Source: Pseudomonas viridiflava
Lineage (GTDB): Bacteria > Pseudomonadota > Gammaproteobacteria > Pseudomonadales > Pseudomonadaceae
Direction of reading: 5' to 3'
DNA: 64,000 nucleotides
NCBI RefSeq assembly: GCF_900589395.1
Contig: NZ_UUIS01000031.1
Coordinates: 62,001 to 126,000 of the forward strand
Both the position numbers and the translations under genes were made by a program. The first letter of the stretch is position 1, and each line of letters opens with the position of its first letter. Shown here in pieces: positions 1-11,050 of this stretch. The notes beneath the pieces are model-generated. The model was not told the origin of the DNA, made no database searches, and saw only the letters and a program-made list of their open reading frames with translations.

Positions 1-1
1 A

Positions 2-1606
2 GAGCGCCTTGAGCAGACCCGGCCCGAGCGCTGGCAGCTCGAAGGCGAAGCGACCCTGGGCGACGGCGTGATCAAAGGCTGGATCAGCCTGGAAACCGCC
101 ACAGGTCGCGGCAAGGGCTATGTGCGCCTCAAGGACGGCCAGTGCTGGACGCTGCTGACCAGCCTGCGCGAACTCAAGGGCTTCGAAGAACCCGCCGGCC
201 GGCGCCGGCCCCTGGGCGCGCAGCACGGCCACGGCCATACCGACAAGCGCAACTGGCTGGAGCGGCGCCGCGACGAGCAGGCGGCCATGGGCGTTACCAC
301 CCAGCCCTGGTGCCTGATCGTCGGCGGCGGGCAGGGCGGCCTGGGGCTGGCGGCCCGGCTCAAGCGCCTCAATGTGCCGACGCTGATCATCGACAAGGCC
401 GAGCGTCCCGGCGATCAATGGCGCGGGCGCTACAAGTCGCTGTGCCTGCACGACCCGGTCTGGTACGACCACATGCCGTACCTGCCGTTTCCGGACCACT
501 GGCCGGTGTTCACGCCCAAGGACCAGATGGGCGACTGGCTGGAAATGTACGCGCGCATCATGCAGCTCGATTATTGGGCGCGCACCGAGTGCGTGCAGGC
601 CAGTTTCGACGAGCAGGTCGGGCAATGGAGTGTCGAGGTGCTGCGCGACGGCCAGCGGCACACCCTGCGCCCGACCCAACTGGTGCTGGCCACCGGCATG
701 TCGGGGGTGCCTAACGTGCCGGTGTATCCAGGCAGCGAAACCTTTGCCGGCCAGCAACACCACTCCAGCCGTCACCCCGGCGGCGATGCCTGGCGCGGCA
801 AGCGCGCGGTGGTGATCGGGGCGAACAACTCGGCCCATGACATCTGTGCGGACCTGGTGGAAAACGGGGCCGAGGTGACCATGGTGCAGCGCTCCAGCAC
901 GCACATCGTGCGCTCCGACAGCCTGATGGACCTGCTGTTCGCCGGCCTGTATTCCGAGGACGCACTGGACAGCGGACTGACCACCGACAAAGCCGACATG
1001 CTGTTTGCCTCGATCCCGTACCGGATCATGGGCGACTTCCACCGTCCGGTGTTCGATGCGATTCGCGCGCGTGACAAAGACTTCTATGCCGGGCTGGAAA
1101 AGGCCGGCTTCATGCTCGATTTCGGCGACGACGACTCTGGGTTGTTTCTCAAGTACGTGCGCCGTGGCTCGGGTTACTACATCGACGTAGGCGCTTCGCA
1201 ATTGATCGCCGACGGCACGATCAGGCTCAAGAGCGGTGCAGGCCTGGGCGTGGAACACATCGAAGCCGATGCCGTGGTGCTCAACGATGGCAGCCGGCTG
1301 CCGGCCGACCTGATCGTCTACGCCACCGGCTACGGTTCGATGAACGGCTGGGCCGCGCGGTTGATTTCGCCTGAAGTGGCCGAGAAGGTCGGGCCCTGCT
1401 GGGGCCTGGGCTCGGGCACCACCAAGGACCCGGGGCCGTTCGAGGGCGAGCTGCGCAACATGTGGAAGCCCACCGCGCAGCCGAACCTGTGGTTCCACGG
1501 CGGCAACCTGCACCAGTCACGGCACTATTCGCTGTACCTGGCGCTGCAACTGAAAGCCCGCTTCGAGGGCCTGGACACGCCGGTCTATAGCCCCCGGTCG
1601 AACTGA
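2..1606 (+). CDS. flavin-containing monooxygenase (5' truncated by window edge)
   Basis: The frame is open from base 2, so the gene starts upstream and about 534 residues are visible; full-length relatives are near 600. It is a class B flavoprotein monooxygenase that uses NADPH, FAD and O2 to oxygenate an organic substrate in the cytosol. A first dinucleotide motif (VGGGQGG, about residue 105) is followed by the hydrophobic FAD-fold region, an ATG motif (LATGMSGVPNVP) and a second Rossmann segment around GANNSAHDI. The C-terminal half keeps the YATGYGS motif. The extra N-terminal region, upstream of the FAD fold, resembles the SnoaL-like domain seen in some bacterial members, but this is inference. 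Substrate unknown. It ends just before a convergent TetR gene. Confidence 0.85.
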   Translation, partial: ERLEQTRPERWQLEGEATLGDGVIKGWISLETATGRGKGYVRLKDGQCWTLLTSLRELKGFEEPAGRRRPLGAQHGHGHTDKRNWLERRRDEQAAMGVTTQPWCLIVGGGQGGLGLAARLKRLNVPTLIIDKAERPGDQWRGRYKSLCLHDPVWYDHMPYLPFPDHWPVFTPKDQMGDWLEMYARIMQLDYWARTECVQASFDEQVGQWSVEVLRDGQRHTLRPTQLVLATGMSGVPNVPVYPGSETFAGQQHHSSRHPGGDAWRGKRAVVIGANNSAHDICADLVENGAEVTMVQRSSTHIVRSDSLMDLLFAGLYSEDALDSGLTTDKADMLFASIPYRIMGDFHRPVFDAIRARDKDFYAGLEKAGFMLDFGDDDSGLFLKYVRRGSGYYIDVGASQLIADGTIRLKSGAGLGVEHIEADAVVLNDGSRLPADLIVYATGYGSMNGWAARLISPEVAEKVGPCWGLGSGTTKDPGPFEGELRNMWKPTAQPNLWFHGGNLHQSRHYSLYLALQLKARFEGLDTPVYSPRSN

Positions 1607-1610
1607 CCGG

Positions 1611-2153
1611 TCATTGGTCGCAGGCCAGCCGCGCCAGAATATCGGTGCGGCAGGTGGCGAGAATCTCGTCGGCCAGGGCCGAGTCATCCGGGCAGGCCCT
1701 GGACATGGTCATCGCGCCTGTCGCCTGGGCAATCAGGGCGATCATTTTGGCGCGCTGCTCCGGCGCATACCGGGCCAGCATGCCTTCGATGCCATCGGCA
1801 AAGATGGCCTTGATACCTTCTGGCTGACGCGCCGCGTCGCCGCCCAGCGCCGCCATGGTGCAACCCTGGTCACGCGAGTCGCGGTGCTCACGCGAGAGGT
1901 AGCGCTTGAAGCGCTCGGCCGCCTCCAGCCTGTCGCTTTTTTCCTGCCCTGAAGCAATGGCGCACGCGGCGGCCTCGGCCATCAGGTCGGCCTTGGAACC
2001 AAAGTGCTTGTAAAACCCGCCATGGGTAAAACCGGCAGCGGCCATCAGGTCAGCCACACTGACGCCGTCATACCCGCGCTCACGAAACAGCGCGGCGGCC
2101 GTCTCGACGATGTGTGCCCGGTTCGCCTGGGCCTGGGCCTTGGTTACTCGCAT
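1611..2153 (-). CDS. TetR/AcrR-family repressor, NemR-like
   Basis: A 180-residue one-component regulator. The N-terminal helix-turn-helix reads VSVADLMAAAGFTHGGFYKHF (about residues 30-50), the classic TetR DNA-binding signature. The C-terminal ligand domain carries a GCTMAALGGD segment with a cysteine near residue 98, plus further cysteines, as in the regulators that guard old-yellow-enzyme genes such as NemR. It is divergent from the OYE reductase, and a 12-bp inverted repeat lies between them, so it probably represses that gene and itself. Cysteine-based electrophile sensing is inference from family and context. A promoter with TTGATG and TATAGT elements lies about 40-65 bases upstream on its strand. 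Confidence 0.85.
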   Translation of the reverse strand: MRVTKAQAQANRAHIVETAAALFRERGYDGVSVADLMAAAGFTHGGFYKHFGSKADLMAEAAACAIASGQEKSDRLEAAERFKRYLSREHRDSRDQGCTMAALGGDAARQPEGIKAIFADGIEGMLARYAPEQRAKMIALIAQATGAMTMSRACPDDSALADEILATCRTDILARLACDQ

Positions 2154-2191
2154 GTCCGCCTCTCCTGCCTGGACGTCTGGATCAAGTGCTG

Positions 2192-2219
2192 ACTATACAT
2201 TGATGTCGATCATCATCAA
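2192..2219 (-). promoter_or_regulatory. putative promoter of the TetR gene
   Basis: On the minus strand TTGATG (2214-2219) and TATAGT (2192-2197) are separated by 16 bases, a good sigma-70 fit, about 40 bases before the TetR start codon. Confidence 0.5.
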
Positions 2220-2229
2220 GGCGCGTTGA

Positions 2230-2259
2230 CAATTAAGATGGTGTTCGCCATCTTAATTG
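2230..2259. promoter_or_regulatory. candidate TetR operator (12-bp perfect inverted repeat)
   Basis: CAATTAAGATGG (2230-2241) and its exact reverse complement (2248-2259) are separated by 6 bases in the divergent tetR/OYE intergenic region. The left arm overlaps a TTGACA hexamer (2226-2231) that could be the -35 of the reductase gene, so a bound repressor would block that promoter. The operator role is inferred from position and symmetry. Confidence 0.6.
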
Positions 2260-2317
2260 CCACCTCGCGGCACCGCCCCAGCCGTGTCCTTTTTCCCGAC
2301 TGCCAGTGGAAGACCTC

Positions 2318-3423
<1,106 letters not shown>

Positions 3424-3427
<4 letters not shown>

Positions 3428-3596
3428 GGTCTGTTGCCGTTTCATCACGGCCGCGAAGTCTGGTCATTCCAGATGAGTGGCGAGTAACGCAGTAGCGCGG
3501 CAAAACAGGCCCGGCCCTTCGGGTTGCGTGCCCAACACCGCCTGGCGAGATTGGGCCCAGCAACGCGGCTCGTGCTGAAACGGCAACAGACCCTAG
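3424..3596. mobile_element. probable MITE with 17-bp terminal inverted repeats and CTAG flanks
   Basis: CTAG followed by GGTCTGTTGCCGTTTCA begins at 3424, and the exact reverse complement ends in CTAG at 3596. This gives a 173-base unit with perfect ends and no coding frame. The symmetry fits a 17-bp terminal repeat with a 4-base CTAG duplication, as made by some IS5-group transposases, though CTAG is itself palindromic so the duplication cannot be proved here. The left end supplies the TAG stop of the preceding reductase gene. Confidence 0.6.
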
Positions 3597-3608
3597 CAAG
3601 CCGCCTTG

Positions 3609-3731
3609 GTAGGAGCCCGCTTGCCGGCGACCGAGTGCGAAGCGCTCGTAAAATCTCGGAAACGCTGAAAATTTACGACTGCTTACGCAGCCGGTCGCGG
3701 TGGTCCGGCATTCCGGCAAGCGCGCTCCTCC
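3609..3731. repeat. REP-type inverted repeat pair
   Basis: The left arm starts GTAGGAGCCCGCTTGCCGGCGACC and the right arm contains GGTCGC...GCAAGCGCGCTCCT. The middle holds TTTACGACTGCTTACGCAGCC, which is closely shared with the larger repeat at 44007-44150. Pseudomonas REP/BIME elements have this form. Confidence 0.7.
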
Positions 3732-3740
3732 GGGCCGGTA

Positions 3741-4922
3741 TCAGCCGCGTTCAAGCAGCAGCGCCACCCCCTGGCCACCGCCGATGCACAGCGTGGCCAG
3801 ACCCTTTTTCGCGTCGCGCTTGAGCATCTCGTGCACCAGCGTGACCACCACACGGCAGCCCGATGCGCCAATCGGGTGGCCCAGCGCAATGGCGCCGCCG
3901 TTGACGTTGACCTTCTCGGCATCCCACTGCAGTTCCTGGCCCACAGCCAGGGCCTGGGCGGCGAAGGCTTCGTTGGCTTCGATCAGGTCCAGTTCCTGCA
4001 GCGACCAGCCGGCCTTGGCCAGGCAGGCGCGGGTGGCCGAGACCGGGGCAATGCCCATGATCGCCGGGTCCACGCCGGCGCTGGCATAGGCCTTGATGCG
4101 CGCCAGCACCGCCAAGCCCAGTGCCTGGGCCTTGGCAGCACTCATCAGGACGATGGCAGCCGCGCCGTCGTTGACGCTGGAGGCATTGCCGGCGGTCACG
4201 CTGCCGTCGCCCTTGAATGCCGCCTTCAGCTTGCCCAGGGATTCGGCCGTGGTGCCTGCGCGCGGTTGTTCGTCAGTCGCGAAGGGCAACGGCTCACCCT
4301 TGCGCTGGGCAATCATGATCGGCGTGATTTCATCGGCAAAGCGCCCCGACGCGATGGCCTGCAGGGCTTTTTGCTGGGAGTGCGCGGCAAAGGCATCCTG
4401 CGCCTGGCGCGAAATATCGAAGCGCTCCACCAGGTTTTCGGCGGTGATACCCATGTGGTAGTCGTTGAAGCTGTCCCACAGCCCGTCGGTGATCATGCTG
4501 TCGAGCATCTGCGCATGGCCCATGCGCAGGCCGGTGCGCGCCTTGGGCAGCACATAAGGGGCCAGGCTCATGTTTTCCATGCCACCGGCAATCACCACCT
4601 CGGCGTCGCCGCAGCGAATGCTTTGCACGGCCAGGTGCAAGGCCTTCATGCCCGAGCCGCAGACCTTGTTGAGGGTCAGCGCCGGCACGGTGTGCGGCAG
4701 CCCGGCATGAATGGCAGCCTGGCGCGCGGTGTTCTGGCCGGCGCCAGCGGTCAGCACATGGCCGAGAATCACCTCGTCGACCTGTTCGCCGCTCAGGCCG
4801 GTCTGTTCCAGCAGGCGGCGGATGACCGCGGCGCCCAGTTCAACGGCGGGGGTATTGGCCAGTGAGCCCTGGAAGCTGCCAATGGCGGTGCGGGTGGCCG
4901 CGACGATAACGACGTCTTGCAT
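3741..4922 (-). CDS. atoB: acetyl-CoA C-acetyltransferase (thiolase II)
   Basis: A 393-residue cytosolic thiolase that interconverts acetoacetyl-CoA plus CoA with two acetyl-CoA. The nucleophilic cysteine is in KVCGSGMKA (about residue 89), the catalytic histidine in [14 protein letters not shown] and the second cysteine in CIGGGQG near the C-terminus, all intact. The chosen start ([12 protein letters not shown]) has AAGGAG eight bases upstream; an in-frame ATG two codons earlier would leave only two bases after that site. It lies near the liu leucine genes, whose last enzyme yields acetoacetate and acetyl-CoA, so it could finish that pathway once acetoacetate is activated. No CoA transferase is visible in the window. 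Confidence 0.9.
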   Translation of the reverse strand: MQDVVIVAATRTAIGSFQGSLANTPAVELGAAVIRRLLEQTGLSGEQVDEVILGHVLTAGAGQNTARQAAIHAGLPHTVPALTLNKVCGSGMKALHLAVQSIRCGDAEVVIAGGMENMSLAPYVLPKARTGLRMGHAQMLDSMITDGLWDSFNDYHMGITAENLVERFDISRQAQDAFAAHSQQKALQAIASGRFADEITPIMIAQRKGEPLPFATDEQPRAGTTAESLGKLKAAFKGDGSVTAGNASSVNDGAAAIVLMSAAKAQALGLAVLARIKAYASAGVDPAIMGIAPVSATRACLAKAGWSLQELDLIEANEAFAAQALAVGQELQWDAEKVNVNGGAIALGHPIGASGCRVVVTLVHEMLKRDAKKGLATLCIGGGQGVALLLERG

Positions 4923-5008
4923 GAACATGACTCCTTGTAAGTGATCCACACGCAAACGCTGTGCGTGCAGGAGAGGCTTTAGCCACATCGACTGAGGGTT
5001 TCACAGGA

Positions 5009-5034
5009 CCTGTGGGAGGCGGCTTGCCGGCGAT
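5009..5034. repeat. solitary REP half-site
   Basis: The segment has the CTGTGGGAGGCGGCTTGCCGG core of Pseudomonas REP elements without a clear partner arm. The remaining bases between the thiolase and LysR genes (4923-5189) show nothing else I can assign. Confidence 0.45.
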
Positions 5035-5189
5035 TGCTGCGCTACAGGCGCATCACAGGGCCCGGTTTTACCCCCCTTGTTCGCATCGCCGCCCGGTCAG
5101 TAACGCACACCGGTTCCCAGCTTCTGCCCATTCCCGGCGTTTGATAAGTTTGTTTTTTCGTGCCATTGATTTGCAAAACTGATCAATCC

Positions 5190-6095
5190 TCACGCCGAAT
5201 GCAACAGGAACTGCTGCACCGCCCGCGCCTCGGGGGTGACCAGGCTCTGTTCGTTCCAGATCAGGCCCAGCTCCATGTCTGGTACCGGATCACTGAGCGG
5301 ACGCGTTTCCAGGCGCCGGCCTTCCAGCGACCAGTGGCGAAAGACCATTTTCGACAGCACCGTCACGCCAAAGCCGTTGGCCACCAGGCCGCGCAAGGCC
5401 TCCATCGAACTGGTCCGGAACGCCACGCGGGGGCTGACCCCGCATTGTTGCCAGTAGCGATTGGTCGACGCCTCACCCTCATCGACGGTAAACATCAGGT
5501 AAGGCAGCGGCTCCAGGTCCTTGAGGCTGATTTTTTCGGCCTGCATCAAGGGATGATCCACCGGCAGCCATACCTGACGCTTGGACTGCATCAGCACCGC
5601 CTTGTTAAGGGCCAGGTCCGGGTCGGAGTTGGAGACGATGATCAGCCCCAGGTCCAGCGCGCCGCTGGACACCGCATTCTCGATCGAGACCCGGTCCATG
5701 TCCTGCAGGTCGAACTCCACCTCCGGGTAGCTGCGGCGAAAGCGCATCAGCACGGTGGGCAAGTAATAGCCCAATACCGTGTAGCTGGCGCCGATGCGCA
5801 CGGTGCCGCTGATCGACGCACCGGTGCTCAACGGCTCGCTCACCGCATCCTGTACGGCATTGAGGATCGAGCGGGTGCGCTCCAGAAACCGATGGCCTTC
5901 CAGCGTCAGGCGCACGCCATAGGGCAGGCGCTCGAACAGGCTGACATTGAGGGCTTGCTCCAGTTGCGCCACGGCAGCGGTGATTGCCGACTGGGAAATA
6001 TGCTCGCTGGCGGCGGCCAGGGAAAACTGGCCCATCTCGGCGGCAGCGCGAAAATAGCGCAGTTGACGAAGTGAAATATCACGAGGATGAGCCAT
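5190..6095 (-). CDS. LysR-family transcriptional regulator
   Basis: A 301-residue LTTR. The winged helix-turn-helix occupies roughly residues 7-65 (LRQLRYFRAAAEMGQFSLAA, then SQSAITAAVAQLEQAL), followed by a linker helix and a two-lobed effector domain that starts near SGTVRIGASYTVLGYY. It is transcribed away from the large indolepyruvate-type oxidoreductase gene, with 131 bases between their start codons, so it is the natural candidate to control that gene and perhaps the downstream liu genes. The effector cannot be read from sequence. AT-rich sequence just upstream of its start could hold divergent promoters, but I see no certain binding site. Confidence 0.85.
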   Translation of the reverse strand: MAHPRDISLRQLRYFRAAAEMGQFSLAAASEHISQSAITAAVAQLEQALNVSLFERLPYGVRLTLEGHRFLERTRSILNAVQDAVSEPLSTGASISGTVRIGASYTVLGYYLPTVLMRFRRSYPEVEFDLQDMDRVSIENAVSSGALDLGLIIVSNSDPDLALNKAVLMQSKRQVWLPVDHPLMQAEKISLKDLEPLPYLMFTVDEGEASTNRYWQQCGVSPRVAFRTSSMEALRGLVANGFGVTVLSKMVFRHWSLEGRRLETRPLSDPVPDMELGLIWNEQSLVTPEARAVQQFLLHSA

Positions 6096-6226
6096 CTGTT
6101 TTTTTTATACCCGATGTCTGTTTTTAGAAATTTACGATAGCGCAGGCGCGGACTAACGTACTTGAAAACCGATCGCGGGTCTCTCAAGCGGTCGACTACA
6201 AGAATAAAAGCCTGAGGATCCGCCGC

Positions 6227-9200
6227 ATGAGTACCCTCGTTCCGACCGTCACCCCGACCCTTGATGACAAGTACCTGCAAGCCTCAGGCACGGTCCTGAT
6301 GACCGGCGTGCAGGCGCTGGTCAGGCTGCCGATGATGCAGCGCCAGCGCGACCTGGCGGCGGGGCTCAATACGGCAGGCTTCATCTCCGGCTATCGCGGC
6401 TCGCCCCTGGGCGGCTTCGACCAGGCCTTGTGGAAGGCCCGCGAGCACCTCAAGACCCAGCACGTCACCTTTCACCCAGGGCTCAACGAAGACCTGGCGG
6501 CGACCTCGTTGTGGGGCACCCAACAGGTCAACCTGTTCGAGGGCGCGCAGTACGACGGCGTGTTCGGCATGTGGTACGGCAAGGGGCCGGGCGTCGACCG
6601 CTGTGGCGACGTGCTGCGCCATGCCAATGCGGCCGGCACCTCAACGTTTGGTGGCGTGTTGGCCATTGCCGGTGACGATCACGGCGCGCGCTCCTCTTCA
6701 CTGCCGCACCAGACCGAGCACATCTTCAAGGCGGTGATGATCCCGGTGCTGGCGCCGTCGGGGGTGCAAGAGTACCTCGACTTCGGCCTGCACGGCTTTG
6801 CCATGTCGCGTTACTCGGGCTGCTGGGTGGCCATGAAAGCGGTGGCCGACACCGTCGAAAGCGGCGCGGTGGTCGACGTCAGCCTGGACCGGGTCAATCC
6901 GGTGATCCCCGATTTTCAATTGCCCGCCGGCGGCCTGAACATCCGTTGGCCGGACCCGCCGCTGGCGCAGGAACAGCGCCTGATGGAGCACAAGCTGTAC
7001 GCCGTGGCCGCCTATGCGCGGGCCAATGGCCTGGACCGCATCGTGCTGGACGCGCCGCGTGCGCGGATCGGCATCGTCACCTCCGGCAAGTCGTACCTGG
7101 ACGTCTGCCAGGCGCTGAAGATCCTGGGCATCGACCAGGACCGCGCCGCGCAACTGGGCCTGCGCGTATACAAGGTCGGCATGGTCTGGCCGCTGGACGC
7201 CGAAGGCGTGCGGCACTTTGCCGACGGGCTGGAAGAGATCATCGTGGTCGAGGAAAAGCGCCAGATGATCGAATACCAGCTCAAGGAAGAGCTGTACAAC
7301 TGGCGCGAGGACGTGCGCCCGCGCATCGTCGGCAAGTTCGATGACAAGGGCGAGTGGACCCGGCCGCACACCGACTGGCTGCTGCCGGCCACCAGCGACC
7401 TGACCCCCTCGCAGATCGCCCGGGCCCTGGCCAAGCGCATCCTGCGTTATCACCCGAGTGGCGAATTGCAGGTGGCCCTGGCGGTGCTCGAAGCCGGGCT
7501 GGCCGCCAACCAGCGCTTCACCACGCTGATGGACCGCCTGCCGCATTACTGCTCGGGCTGCCCGCACAACAGCTCGACCAAGGTGCCCGAGGGCAGCCGC
7601 GCCCTGGCCGGCATCGGCTGCCACTACATGGCCGCCTGGATCTACCCGCAGACCAAGACCTTCAGCCAGATGGGCGGCGAGGGCGCGGCCTGGATCGGCC
7701 AGGCGCCGTTCACCCGCACCCCGCATGTGTTCGTCAACCTGGGCGACGGCACCTATTTTCACTCCGGGTTGCTGGCCATCCGTGCAGCGGTCGCGGCCAA
7801 GGTCAACATCACCTACAAGATCCTCTACAACGACGCGGTGGCCATGACCGGCGGGCAGCCGGTGGACGGCTCGTTGAGCGTGGCGCAGATTTCCCGGCAA
7901 CTGGCGGCCGAAGGCGTGCAGCGCATCGTGGTGGTCACCGACGACACCGAACGCTACAAGACCATCACCGACCTGGCGCCTGGCGTGCCGGTGCTGGCCC
8001 GTGCACAGATGGACGAGGTGCAAACCTCCCTGCGCGAGTACCAGGGCGTGTCGGCGCTGATCTACGACCAGACCTGCGCCGCCGAAAAGCGCCGCCGTCG
8101 CAAGCGTGGCAAGTTTGCCGACCCGGCGCGCCGGGTGATGATCAACGAGGCGGTGTGTGAAGGCTGCGGCGACTGCAGCAGCCAGTCCAACTGCATGTCG
8201 GTGACCACGGTGCAGACCGAGTTCGGCAGCAAACGCGAGATCGACCAGTCGTCGTGCAACAAGGACTTCACCTGCCTGGAAGGCTTCTGCCCCAGCTTTG
8301 TCACCATCGAGGGCGGTGCGCTGCGCAAACCCAAGGCACTGGCCGACCAGGAACGCTGGGACCTGCCGCAGCCTGAAGTGGCAGCGCTGGCGCAACCGTT
8401 CAGCATTCTGATCACCGGCGTCGGTGGCACCGGCGTGGTGACCATTGGGGCGTTGCTGGGCATGGCCGCGTTTATCGAAGGCAAGGGCACCTTGAGCCTG
8501 GACATGGCCGGCATGGCGCAAAAAGGCGGTGCGGTGTGGTCGCACATCCGCATTGCCGCGCACCAGGACCAGTTGCATGCACCGCGCATCGCCGAGGGCG
8601 AAGCCAACCTGCTGCTCGGGTGCGACCTGGTGGTCAGTGCCAACACCGAGACCCTGCTGAAAATGCGCCAGGGCGTGACCTTTGCCGTGATCAACAGCGA
8701 AGAAAGCCTGACCGGCACCTTTGTGCGCACCTTCGCCCGGCAAGCCGAAAGCGGCGATGTCCAGGCCCACCCGGACCCAGTGTTCCGTACCGCCGACATG
8801 GCCCGGCAGATCAGCGAAGCGGTCGGCGACAAGCAAGTGCAGTTTCTCAATGCCAGCCGCATCGCCACCGCCCTGATGGGCGACTCGATTGCCACCAACA
8901 CCTTCATGCTCGGCTTTGCCTGCCAGAAAGGCTGGCTGCCGGTGACCGAAGCTGCGCTGCTCAAGGCCATCGAACTGAACGGTACGGCGGTGGCCTTCAA
9001 CCAGGCCGCCTTTGCCTGGGGACGCCGTGCAGCGTTCGACCTGCCACGGGTGCAGGCCAGGATCGACGCGGCGCAGGTCAAGAGCGCCGACCGGGTGCTG
9101 TCGCAGACGCTGGCCGAGCAGGTCAGCCGCCGGGCCGACTTCCTCACCCAGTACCAGAACGCTGCACTGGCCCGGCGCTACACCACCCGCGTCGAAGCCT

Positions 9201-9790
9201 TCGTCGCTGCCGAAACCCGTCTGGTTGGCCATGCCGGCCCGCTGAGCGAGGCGGTGGCGCGGCACTATTTCAAGGTGCTGGCAATCAAGGACGAGTACGA
9301 AGTGGCACGGCTGTATACCGACGGCCAGTTCCTGAAAAAGATCGAGTCGACCTTCGAGGGTGACTACCGCCTGCGCTTTCACCTGGCGCCGCCGGTGCTG
9401 AACACCTCCGGAGCCGGGCAAAAAGCCAAGAAAACCTACGGTCCGTGGATGCTCAAGGCGCTGCGCCTGCTGAGCCACTGCAAGGCGGTGCGCAATACCT
9501 GGCTCGATCCGTTCGCCCGCACCCATGAACGCAAGGCCGAACTGGCCTGGCAGCGCGAGTACGAAAGCCTGCTGGATGAACTGCTCGGCGGCCTGAACGC
9601 TGACAACCTCACCCTGGCCCTTGAGCTGGCCCGCCTGCCGGACGCCGTGCGCGGCTATGGCGCGGTCAAGGACCGCTACCTGCAACACGCCCGGCAGCGC
9701 AAAGACACCCTGCTTGCGCAGTGGCGCCACCCGGCGCTGTTTCACGAGGTGGCAAATCCTGCGACCCGCATTGCGGCCGCGCAGCTGTAA
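6227..9790 (+). CDS. fused indolepyruvate/2-oxoacid ferredoxin oxidoreductase
   Basis: A 1187-residue single-chain enzyme of the indolepyruvate ferredoxin oxidoreductase family. It uses TPP, Fe-S clusters and CoA to oxidatively decarboxylate aryl or branched 2-oxoacids to acyl-CoA. The N-terminal pyrimidine-binding region includes GYRGSPLGGFD (about residue 46). A PHYCSGCPHNSS segment (about 440) precedes the TPP motif NLGDGTYFHSG...YNDAVAMTGGQ (about 505-545). A cysteine cluster follows (CEGCGDCSSQSNC and CNKDFTCLEGFCP, about 643-690). A gamma-type domain begins at ITGVGGTGVV (about 728). It ends 53 bases before liuA on the same strand, suggesting it feeds isovaleryl-CoA from 2-oxoisocaproate into that operon; this link is inference. 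GGAT before ATG 6227 is a modest ribosome site. Confidence 0.88.
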   Translation: MSTLVPTVTPTLDDKYLQASGTVLMTGVQALVRLPMMQRQRDLAAGLNTAGFISGYRGSPLGGFDQALWKAREHLKTQHVTFHPGLNEDLAATSLWGTQQVNLFEGAQYDGVFGMWYGKGPGVDRCGDVLRHANAAGTSTFGGVLAIAGDDHGARSSSLPHQTEHIFKAVMIPVLAPSGVQEYLDFGLHGFAMSRYSGCWVAMKAVADTVESGAVVDVSLDRVNPVIPDFQLPAGGLNIRWPDPPLAQEQRLMEHKLYAVAAYARANGLDRIVLDAPRARIGIVTSGKSYLDVCQALKILGIDQDRAAQLGLRVYKVGMVWPLDAEGVRHFADGLEEIIVVEEKRQMIEYQLKEELYNWREDVRPRIVGKFDDKGEWTRPHTDWLLPATSDLTPSQIARALAKRILRYHPSGELQVALAVLEAGLAANQRFTTLMDRLPHYCSGCPHNSSTKVPEGSRALAGIGCHYMAAWIYPQTKTFSQMGGEGAAWIGQAPFTRTPHVFVNLGDGTYFHSGLLAIRAAVAAKVNITYKILYNDAVAMTGGQPVDGSLSVAQISRQLAAEGVQRIVVVTDDTERYKTITDLAPGVPVLARAQMDEVQTSLREYQGVSALIYDQTCAAEKRRRRKRGKFADPARRVMINEAVCEGCGDCSSQSNCMSVTTVQTEFGSKREIDQSSCNKDFTCLEGFCPSFVTIEGGALRKPKALADQERWDLPQPEVAALAQPFSILITGVGGTGVVTIGALLGMAAFIEGKGTLSLDMAGMAQKGGAVWSHIRIAAHQDQLHAPRIAEGEANLLLGCDLVVSANTETLLKMRQGVTFAVINSEESLTGTFVRTFARQAESGDVQAHPDPVFRTADMARQISEAVGDKQVQFLNASRIATALMGDSIATNTFMLGFACQKGWLPVTEAALLKAIELNGTAVAFNQAAFAWGRRAAFDLPRVQARIDAAQVKSADRVLSQTLAEQVSRRADFLTQYQNAALARRYTTRVEAFVAAETRLVGHAGPLSEAVARHYFKVLAIKDEYEVARLYTDGQFLKKIESTFEGDYRLRFHLAPPVLNTSGAGQKAKKTYGPWMLKALRLLSHCKAVRNTWLDPFARTHERKAELAWQREYESLLDELLGGLNADNLTLALELARLPDAVRGYGAVKDRYLQHARQRKDTLLAQWRHPALFHEVANPATRIAAAQL

Positions 9791-9843
9791 ACGCACTGAT
9801 CTACCCTCATACCTATAAGAATCGATAAGGACGGAGAACCGAC

Positions 9844-11025
9844 ATGAGCCATCTACCGGGACTGAATTTTTTCCTCGGCGAAGAGATCGACATGCTGCGC
9901 GACGCCGTGGCCGGTTTTGCCGCCAAGGAAATTGCGCCACGCGCCGAAGAGGCCGACCGCACCGACCAGTTCCCCATGGACCTGTGGCGCAAGTTCGGCG
10001 ACATGGGCCTGCTGGGCCTGACCGTCAGCGAAGAGTACGGCGGCGCGGGCATGGGCTACTTGGCGCACATGATCGCCATGGAAGAAATCTCCCGCGCCGC
10101 TGGCGGCATCGGCCTGTCCTACGGTGCGCACTCCAACCTGTGCGTCAACCAGATCAACCGCAACGGCACCGACGAACAGAAGCGTCGCTTCCTGCCCGGC
10201 CTCATCAGCGGCGAACACATCGGCGCGCTGGCCATGAGCGAACCCAATGCCGGCTCTGACGTGGTGTCGATGAAACTGCGCGCCGACCGCCGAGGCGACC
10301 GCTACGTGCTCAACGGCACCAAGATGTGGATCACCAACGGCCCCGATTGCGATGTGCTGGTGGTCTACGCCAAGACCGACCTGGCCGCCGGCGCCAAGGG
10401 CATGACCGCGTTCATCGTCGAGAAAGGCGCGCCGGGGTTCTCGGTGGCGCAGAAGCTCGACAAGCTGGGCATGCGTGGCTCGCACACCGGCGAACTGGTG
10501 TTCCAGGACGTGGAAGTGCCGCAGGAAAACGTACTGGGTGGCGTCGGCGAGGGCGTCAAGGTGCTGATGAGCGGCCTGGACTACGAACGCGCCGTGTTGT
10601 CCGGTGGCCCGCTGGGCCTGATGCAGGCGGCCATGGACGTGGTGGTGCCGTACATCCACGACCGCAAGCAGTTCGGCCAGAGCATCGGCCAGTTCCAGCT
10701 GATCCAGGCCAAGATGGCCGACATGTACACCACCCAGCAGGCCTGCCGCGCCTACCTGTATGCCGTGGGCAAACACCTGGACGGGCTGGGCAGCGGCCAT
10801 GTGCGCCAGGTGCGCAAGGACTGCGCGGGGGTTATCTTGTATGCCGCCGAAAAGGCCACTTGGCTGGCCGGCGAGGCGATCCAGATCCTGGGCGGCAATG
10901 GTTACATCAACGAGTTTCCGGTGGGCCGGCTGTGGCGCGACGCCAAGTTGTACGAGATCGGTGCTGGCACCAGCGAAATCCGCCGCATGCTGATTGGCCG
11001 CGAGCTGTTCAACGAAACGCTTTGA
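9844..11025 (+). CDS. liuA: isovaleryl-CoA dehydrogenase
   Basis: A 393-residue acyl-CoA dehydrogenase that oxidises isovaleryl-CoA to 3-methylcrotonyl-CoA, passing electrons to ETF. Family motifs include [17 protein letters not shown] (about residues 128-144), [18 protein letters not shown], and the C-terminal [18 protein letters not shown]. The catalytic glutamate of isovaleryl-CoA dehydrogenases lies at an unusual earlier position; the segment [13 protein letters not shown] (about 243-255) holds that conserved glutamate. GGAG lies eight bases before ATG 9844. It is the first gene of the liuABCDE set. The next gene starts 25 bases downstream. P. aeruginosa has the MerR regulator liuR in front of liuA; no such gene is present here. 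Confidence 0.95.
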   Translation: MSHLPGLNFFLGEEIDMLRDAVAGFAAKEIAPRAEEADRTDQFPMDLWRKFGDMGLLGLTVSEEYGGAGMGYLAHMIAMEEISRAAGGIGLSYGAHSNLCVNQINRNGTDEQKRRFLPGLISGEHIGALAMSEPNAGSDVVSMKLRADRRGDRYVLNGTKMWITNGPDCDVLVVYAKTDLAAGAKGMTAFIVEKGAPGFSVAQKLDKLGMRGSHTGELVFQDVEVPQENVLGGVGEGVKVLMSGLDYERAVLSGGPLGLMQAAMDVVVPYIHDRKQFGQSIGQFQLIQAKMADMYTTQQACRAYLYAVGKHLDGLGSGHVRQVRKDCAGVILYAAEKATWLAGEAIQILGGNGYINEFPVGRLWRDAKLYEIGAGTSEIRRMLIGRELFNETL

Positions 11026-11050
11026 TGCCCATCACAACAAGAGGCGGCCA

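Noticed and set aside
6698..9940. Very long open frame antisense to the indolepyruvate-type oxidoreductase gene
   Set aside because: It is the mirror of GC-rich codon usage in the real gene, has no domain motifs or ribosome site and is His/Arg/Gln biased, as expected of a shadow frame.
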